35,309 bases of DNA, taken from the NCBI GenBank assembly GCA_002433485.1, contig DJIF01000083.1, positions 80,656 to 115,964 of the forward strand, given 5' to 3'. Of the stretch, positions 32,809-35,309 are shown piece by piece; position 1 is the first letter of the stretch; each line of letters opens with the position of its first letter. The notes under the pieces were generated by a model. The model made no database searches, had not been told where the DNA came from, and was given only the letters and a program-made list of their open reading frames with translations. This DNA is from Deltaproteobacteria bacterium UBA6601 (lineage in GTDB: Bacteria > Myxococcota_A > UBA796 > UBA9615). The position numbers and the translations under genes are program-made.

Positions 32809-34065
32809 ATGAAAGCAGGTGCACTGAGCGGCCATGTCCTCAGTCCCCTTGCTAATGGCGGCGTGTTTGCGGACAGCGACGGGCTGCTGGTTTGGGACGA
32901 TCGTGGGATGCTGGTCGAGCCCTTGGAGGGCCCTTCGGCACAGCGATTGGCGCCTGATTGGCTGTTAATTCCCGGGCTCATTGATGCTCATGTCCACCTT
33001 CCGCAGATGCGGGTTCGAGGCCGTTTTCAAGAGGCTTTGCTACCCTGGCTTCGACAGCACATATGGCCAGAAGAGGAGCGGTTCTCGGAGCGCGCCTATC
33101 GGGCTGCGGTCACTGCCGAGTTCCGGGCGGGTTTGTTGACCGCAGGAACCACCGCCGCCCTGGTCTACGGCGCACCTGGAGCCGACTCTGTCCATGCGGT
33201 TCTGCAGGACCTTGAGCCCGTCTGGGTTCGCGGCGGCGATGTACTGATGGATCGCAACGGTCCTGAGAGCTTGCTGCGGGACTCAGGTCAGGCTCTTGAG
33301 GACTGCCGCGAACACCTGGCGCGCTACGGGACGCGCTATGCAATCACACCGCGCTTCGCTCCCACCTGTGGTGATGAATTGCTCGCTGGCTGCGGTCGCT
33401 TGATGGATGAGTCCTCCGCAACCCTGCAGACGCACCTGGCGGAAAATGTCGATGAGCTGGAGTGGGTAGCCGAGCTGTTCCCTTCCGCTCGCTCCTATAC
33501 TGATGTCTACCGCCACTTCGGCCTGTTAGGGCCTCGGTCTGTCTTCGGTCACTGTATCCATTTGGACGACCTAGACATCAAAGCTTTAGGCGAGACAGGC
33601 TCCTGGATTGCCCACTGCCCAAGCTCTAATGTCGCGCTAGGCAGTGGGCGGATGCCTTTGGAGCGCATTCTTGCGGGTGGACTTCGTTTTGCGCTGGCTA
33701 CTGATGTTGGTGCTGGTCCGGATCTCTCGATGCTTGATGTGATGCGACTGTTCCTGGCGGTTCACCGTGGCCACGTCGAGCTAAGCCCGATGGACGCCTT
33801 GCGCGCTGCGACTCTGTTCGGTGCTCAGGCCCTCGGTCAAGGAGCCCAGCGCGGCGCACTTTGTCCCGGCCGCCGTGCTGACATGGTTGCGGTCCGCATT
33901 CCCGGTGGGCTGGGGCGGGGGGAGAGTCTGATCAGCGCGCTGGGGAGGGTTCTACAGGAGTTTTCTGGTCGCTACGAGGAGGCGGTCGCTGCGGTATGGA
34001 TAGGGGGCCGCCAGTGGGTCGCTGAGGGTGCGATTTTGGCCTCGGTCCCAGCGGGCGCTGAATAG
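32809..34065 (+). CDS. guaD: Guanine deaminase
   Basis: A 418-residue amidohydrolase converting guanine to xanthine and ammonia, in purine salvage and breakdown. Signature residues: LIPGLIDAHVHLPQ (metal HxH with the guanine-deaminase Pro-Gln), LQTHLAENVDELEW (metal His and catalytic Glu), SVFGHCIHLDD (metal His), WIAHCPSSNVALGSG and FALATDVGAG (metal Asp). Other amidohydrolases lack the CPSSNxxLGSG and HLAEN combination. Length fits the bacterial family (about 430). ATG 32809 follows the unknown gene by 16 bp. No other purine genes are visible in the window. It faces the tRNA gene across a hairpin. Confidence 0.95.
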   Translation: MKAGALSGHVLSPLANGGVFADSDGLLVWDDRGMLVEPLEGPSAQRLAPDWLLIPGLIDAHVHLPQMRVRGRFQEALLPWLRQHIWPEEERFSERAYRAAVTAEFRAGLLTAGTTAALVYGAPGADSVHAVLQDLEPVWVRGGDVLMDRNGPESLLRDSGQALEDCREHLARYGTRYAITPRFAPTCGDELLAGCGRLMDESSATLQTHLAENVDELEWVAELFPSARSYTDVYRHFGLLGPRSVFGHCIHLDDLDIKALGETGSWIAHCPSSNVALGSGRMPLERILAGGLRFALATDVGAGPDLSMLDVMRLFLAVHRGHVELSPMDALRAATLFGAQALGQGAQRGALCPGRRADMVAVRIPGGLGRGESLISALGRVLQEFSGRYEEAVAAVWIGGRQWVAEGAILASVPAGAE

Positions 34066-34083
34066 GAGTCCGCAGTTTCTTAC

Positions 34084-34127
34084 CATCGTAACAGCCGACC
34101 CCCCGGAGAGGGTCGACTGCAACGATG
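34084..34127. terminator. Long imperfect hairpin between guaD and tRNA-Phe
   Basis: CATCGT (34084) pairs with ACGATG (34127), then CAG with CTG and CGACCC with GGGTCG, closing on an 8-nt loop with one small internal loop. It lies 18 bp after guaD and 3 bp past the tRNA 3' end, where a shared terminator would be expected, but neither strand has a proper T-run. Confidence 0.5.
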
Positions 34128-34130
34128 AAG

Positions 34131-34206
34131 TGGTGGGCAGAGAGGGAATTGAACCCCCGACACGTGGATTTTCAATCCACTGCTCTACCGACTGAGCTAT
34201 CTGCCC
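34131..34206 (-). tRNA. tRNA-Phe (GAA), CCA encoded
   Basis: The reverse complement folds as a canonical cloverleaf: acceptor GGGCAGA with TCTGCCC, D-arm GCTCAGTCGGTAGAGC, anticodon stem GTGGA/TCCAC with loop TTGAAAA (anticodon GAA), T-arm with TTCAATT. The discriminator base is A, and CCA is encoded at 34133-34131. Without CCA the gene is 34134-34206. Confidence 0.98.
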
Positions 34207-34252
34207 TCAGTTCTTCAGCAAGCACCTTGTGCATAGCTGTAGAGCGGCGCCG

Positions 34253-34281
34253 AGAATAGACAGGTGTCTCCACACGGTCAA
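34253..34281 (-). promoter_or_regulatory. Sigma-70 promoter of tRNA-Phe
   Basis: On the minus strand TTGACC (34281-34276) and TATTCT (34258-34253) are exactly 17 bp apart. Transcription would start near 34246, about 40 nt before the tRNA. This is one of the best promoter matches in the window. Confidence 0.65.
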
Positions 34282-34333
34282 GGGCCGTTGGGCTAGGTTG
34301 GCAGGGGCACTGGTCGCCTTTTTCCTTCTCCCC

Positions 34334-34339
34334 TATAGT
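34334..34339 (+). promoter_or_regulatory. Candidate -10 box of a leaderless lipoprotein gene
   Basis: TATAGT ends 7 bp before ATG 34347, so transcription would begin about at the start codon. The -35 region is weak and there is no ribosome site, which is consistent with a leaderless mRNA. Confidence 0.35.
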
Positions 34340-34346
34340 GCGCGCC

Positions 34347-34715
34347 ATGTTTCCCTTTAGGTCTGTTCCCGTGTCACGCCTGCCAAGCGAACCCCGGCTG
34401 GCGGTATTTGTCAGCCTGACCCTGATGGCTCTGTCCCTTGGGCTGGTTGGCTGCGATGAGAGCTGTGACCGCATGTGTGATGCTCAGGCTGATTTGATGG
34501 AGGCTTGTTTTCCTACCTGGGAGAGCTCATGGCAGGAGCAGAGCTACTCGTCGCGGGATGCGTTCGTTGAGCGCTGCTATGTGGTCTGGGGCGAGGCCGC
34601 TGAGGCCAGCGATGAGGCTGAGGCTCAGGCCGTGATCGCTGAGCGTTGCCGGGTTCAGCTGCAGATCGCCCTTGCTGATGAGGACTGCGAGTCCGTTCTA
34701 CAGATTGATCCTTGA
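34347..34715 (+). CDS. Small Cys-rich lipoprotein
   Basis: A 122-residue lipoprotein (lipobox LGLVGC). The mature part opens CDESCDRMCDAQADLMEAC and continues as an acidic helical domain with further cysteines (VERCYVVWGEA, AERCRVQL, DEDCESVL). The spacing of the first cysteines (C-x3-C-x3-C and a later C) is shared with the next gene, so the two are tandem paralogues. The disulfides suggest a compact helical pair outside the cell. ATG 34347 is preferred; GTG 34338 would add three codons. No function is known. Confidence 0.85.
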   Translation: MFPFRSVPVSRLPSEPRLAVFVSLTLMALSLGLVGCDESCDRMCDAQADLMEACFPTWESSWQEQSYSSRDAFVERCYVVWGEAAEASDEAEAQAVIAERCRVQLQIALADEDCESVLQIDP

Positions 34716-34788
34716 GGTCTCATCTCCTATATTGGCCCACCCGCTCGCGATAAATTAACGCAAGTAGCTGAAAATAAAGAGTTATTTA

Positions 34789-35309
34789 ATGATTAATACC
34801 GCCAGAAAGTTCCTGCTGTCCGCTGCTCTGCTGCTTATCGTCGTGGCGTCCTCTGGATGTTCCGACGACTGTCAGGTCTATTGCGAAAATCAGAGCTCCT
34901 ATATCGATTCCTGCTTGCCGGAGTTCGGCCAGAGTTGGGCAGATGTTGGGGCCGGAGAGTGGGAGGACGCTGACGGCTTTGCTGCGGCGTGCGACGAGAA
35001 CATCGCTGCTTGGATGAGCGCGGACATCGAGGAGACCTGCGCTAGTGCCGAGGAAGGTAGTTCCGAAGAGAAGGACTGCGCCGACACGGTCCGTCAGGGG
35101 ATCCTGCGCTCATGTGGCGAGCACCTGAATGACTTCCGGTTGTCTTGTACTGATTACTGGCAGGGGACCCTTGACTTCGTGCCCGGCTCCTTTGAACCGG
35201 AGCCCATTGGTGACGATGACGACAGCGCTGCGGGTGACGATGACGACAGCGCGGTGGGCGACGATGACGACAGCGCGGTGGGTGACGACGACGACAGCGC
35301 CGTGGGTGA
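34789..35309 (+). CDS. Cys-rich lipoprotein with a DDDDSAxG tail (partial, C-terminus outside window)
   Basis: The frame stays open from ATG 34789 to the window edge (173 codons). Signal peptide and lipobox: LIVVASSGC, Cys at about 22. The mature part (CSDDCQVYCENQSSYIDSC) has the same leading cysteine pattern as the preceding gene and is a longer paralogue, with ETCASAEEG, KDCADTV and RLSCTDYW. From residue 142 it is four perfect-length repeats of GDDDDSAxG-type octads (D-D-D-D-S-A-A/V-G) that run off the window, so the tail is longer than seen. AAAGAG is 7-8 nt before the ATG. The TGA at the window end is out of frame. Confidence 0.88.
   Translation, partial: MINTARKFLLSAALLLIVVASSGCSDDCQVYCENQSSYIDSCLPEFGQSWADVGAGEWEDADGFAAACDENIAAWMSADIEETCASAEEGSSEEKDCADTVRQGILRSCGEHLNDFRLSCTDYWQGTLDFVPGSFEPEPIGDDDDSAAGDDDDSAVGDDDDSAVGDDDDSAVG
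35212..35307 (+). repeat. 24-bp tandem repeat encoding DDDDSAxG, at least four units
   Basis: Units at 35212, 35236, 35260 and 35284 each read GACGAYGACGACAGCGCB plus GBGGGY and are in frame; differences between units are at wobble or Ala/Val positions. The array continues beyond the window edge, since the next two bases (GA) fit a fifth unit. Repeat number may vary between strains. Confidence 0.95.

Noticed and set aside
35212..35309. Possible CRISPR array at the right edge
   Set aside because: The units are contiguous without spacers and in frame with the lipoprotein gene, so this is a coding tandem repeat.
35307..35309. TGA at the window end as the stop of the last gene
   Set aside because: It is out of frame; the reading frame ends GCC GTG GGT GA, so the gene continues past the window.

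Overview
The window looks like chromosomal DNA from a GC-rich Gram-negative bacterium, most likely a Myxococcota or other deltaproteobacterial lineage known mainly from metagenomes. The reasons are the large number of SPII lipoproteins, a vWA lipoprotein carrying Cys-rich DxDxDG repeats, Asp4-Ser-Ala (DDDDSA) linkers in several exported proteins, an FHA-FHA-ABC transporter, and a TPR protein with a STAND-like N-terminus. The taxonomic call is inference. No phage, transposon or CRISPR was seen. Coding density is high and no gene-free stretch exceeds about 240 bp.

Layout. (1) 1-6396: a long TPR protein leaves the window leftwards on the minus strand. Diverging from it is a three-gene operon (lipoprotein, PPC-like periplasmic protein, FHA-FHA-ABC exporter). 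(2) 6401-9991: a START/SRPBCC-like protein, an alkaline-phosphatase-superfamily hydrolase with a threonine at the nucleophile position, and an M20 peptidase. (3) 10005-11835: three unrecognised proteins, two in a minus operon and one divergent, around an AT-rich promoter region. (4) 11883-14029: a LexA-like repressor that has lost its self-cleavage serine, translationally coupled to a lipoprotein hydrolase, with an Asp-rich lipoprotein diverging. (5) 14058-19402: proC; a YihY/BrkB membrane protein coupled to a periplasmic helical-repeat protein; a head-to-head lipoprotein with a worn FGE/SUMF1-like domain; a parvulin lipoprotein; and a strong bidirectional terminator. (6) 19426-23529, minus strand: an SDR-SCP2-SCP2-MaoC multifunctional lipid enzyme, a GT2 glycosyltransferase, and an RNase HII of archaeal type. 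(7) 23739-31797: a five-gene run of exported lipoproteins behind one promoter that overlaps a perfect palindrome. (8) 31917-34065: an unrecognised protein and a guanine deaminase. (9) 34084-35309: tRNA-Phe(GAA) and two related small Cys-rich lipoproteins, the last running off the window inside a 24-bp tandem repeat that encodes DDDDSAxG.

The best candidate for an undescribed system is the five-lipoprotein operon at 23739-31797. It holds an IPT/TIG-like protein, a GATase-like protein, a vWA protein with repeats inserted into the fold, a Cys-knot-like protein and a large Ig-rich protein. The genes are tightly packed or overlapping, all are exported, and none has an obvious enzyme-pathway annotation. 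Second is the FHA-FHA-ABC operon with its two exported partners. Third is the apparently non-cleavable LexA paralogue coupled to a lipoprotein hydrolase.
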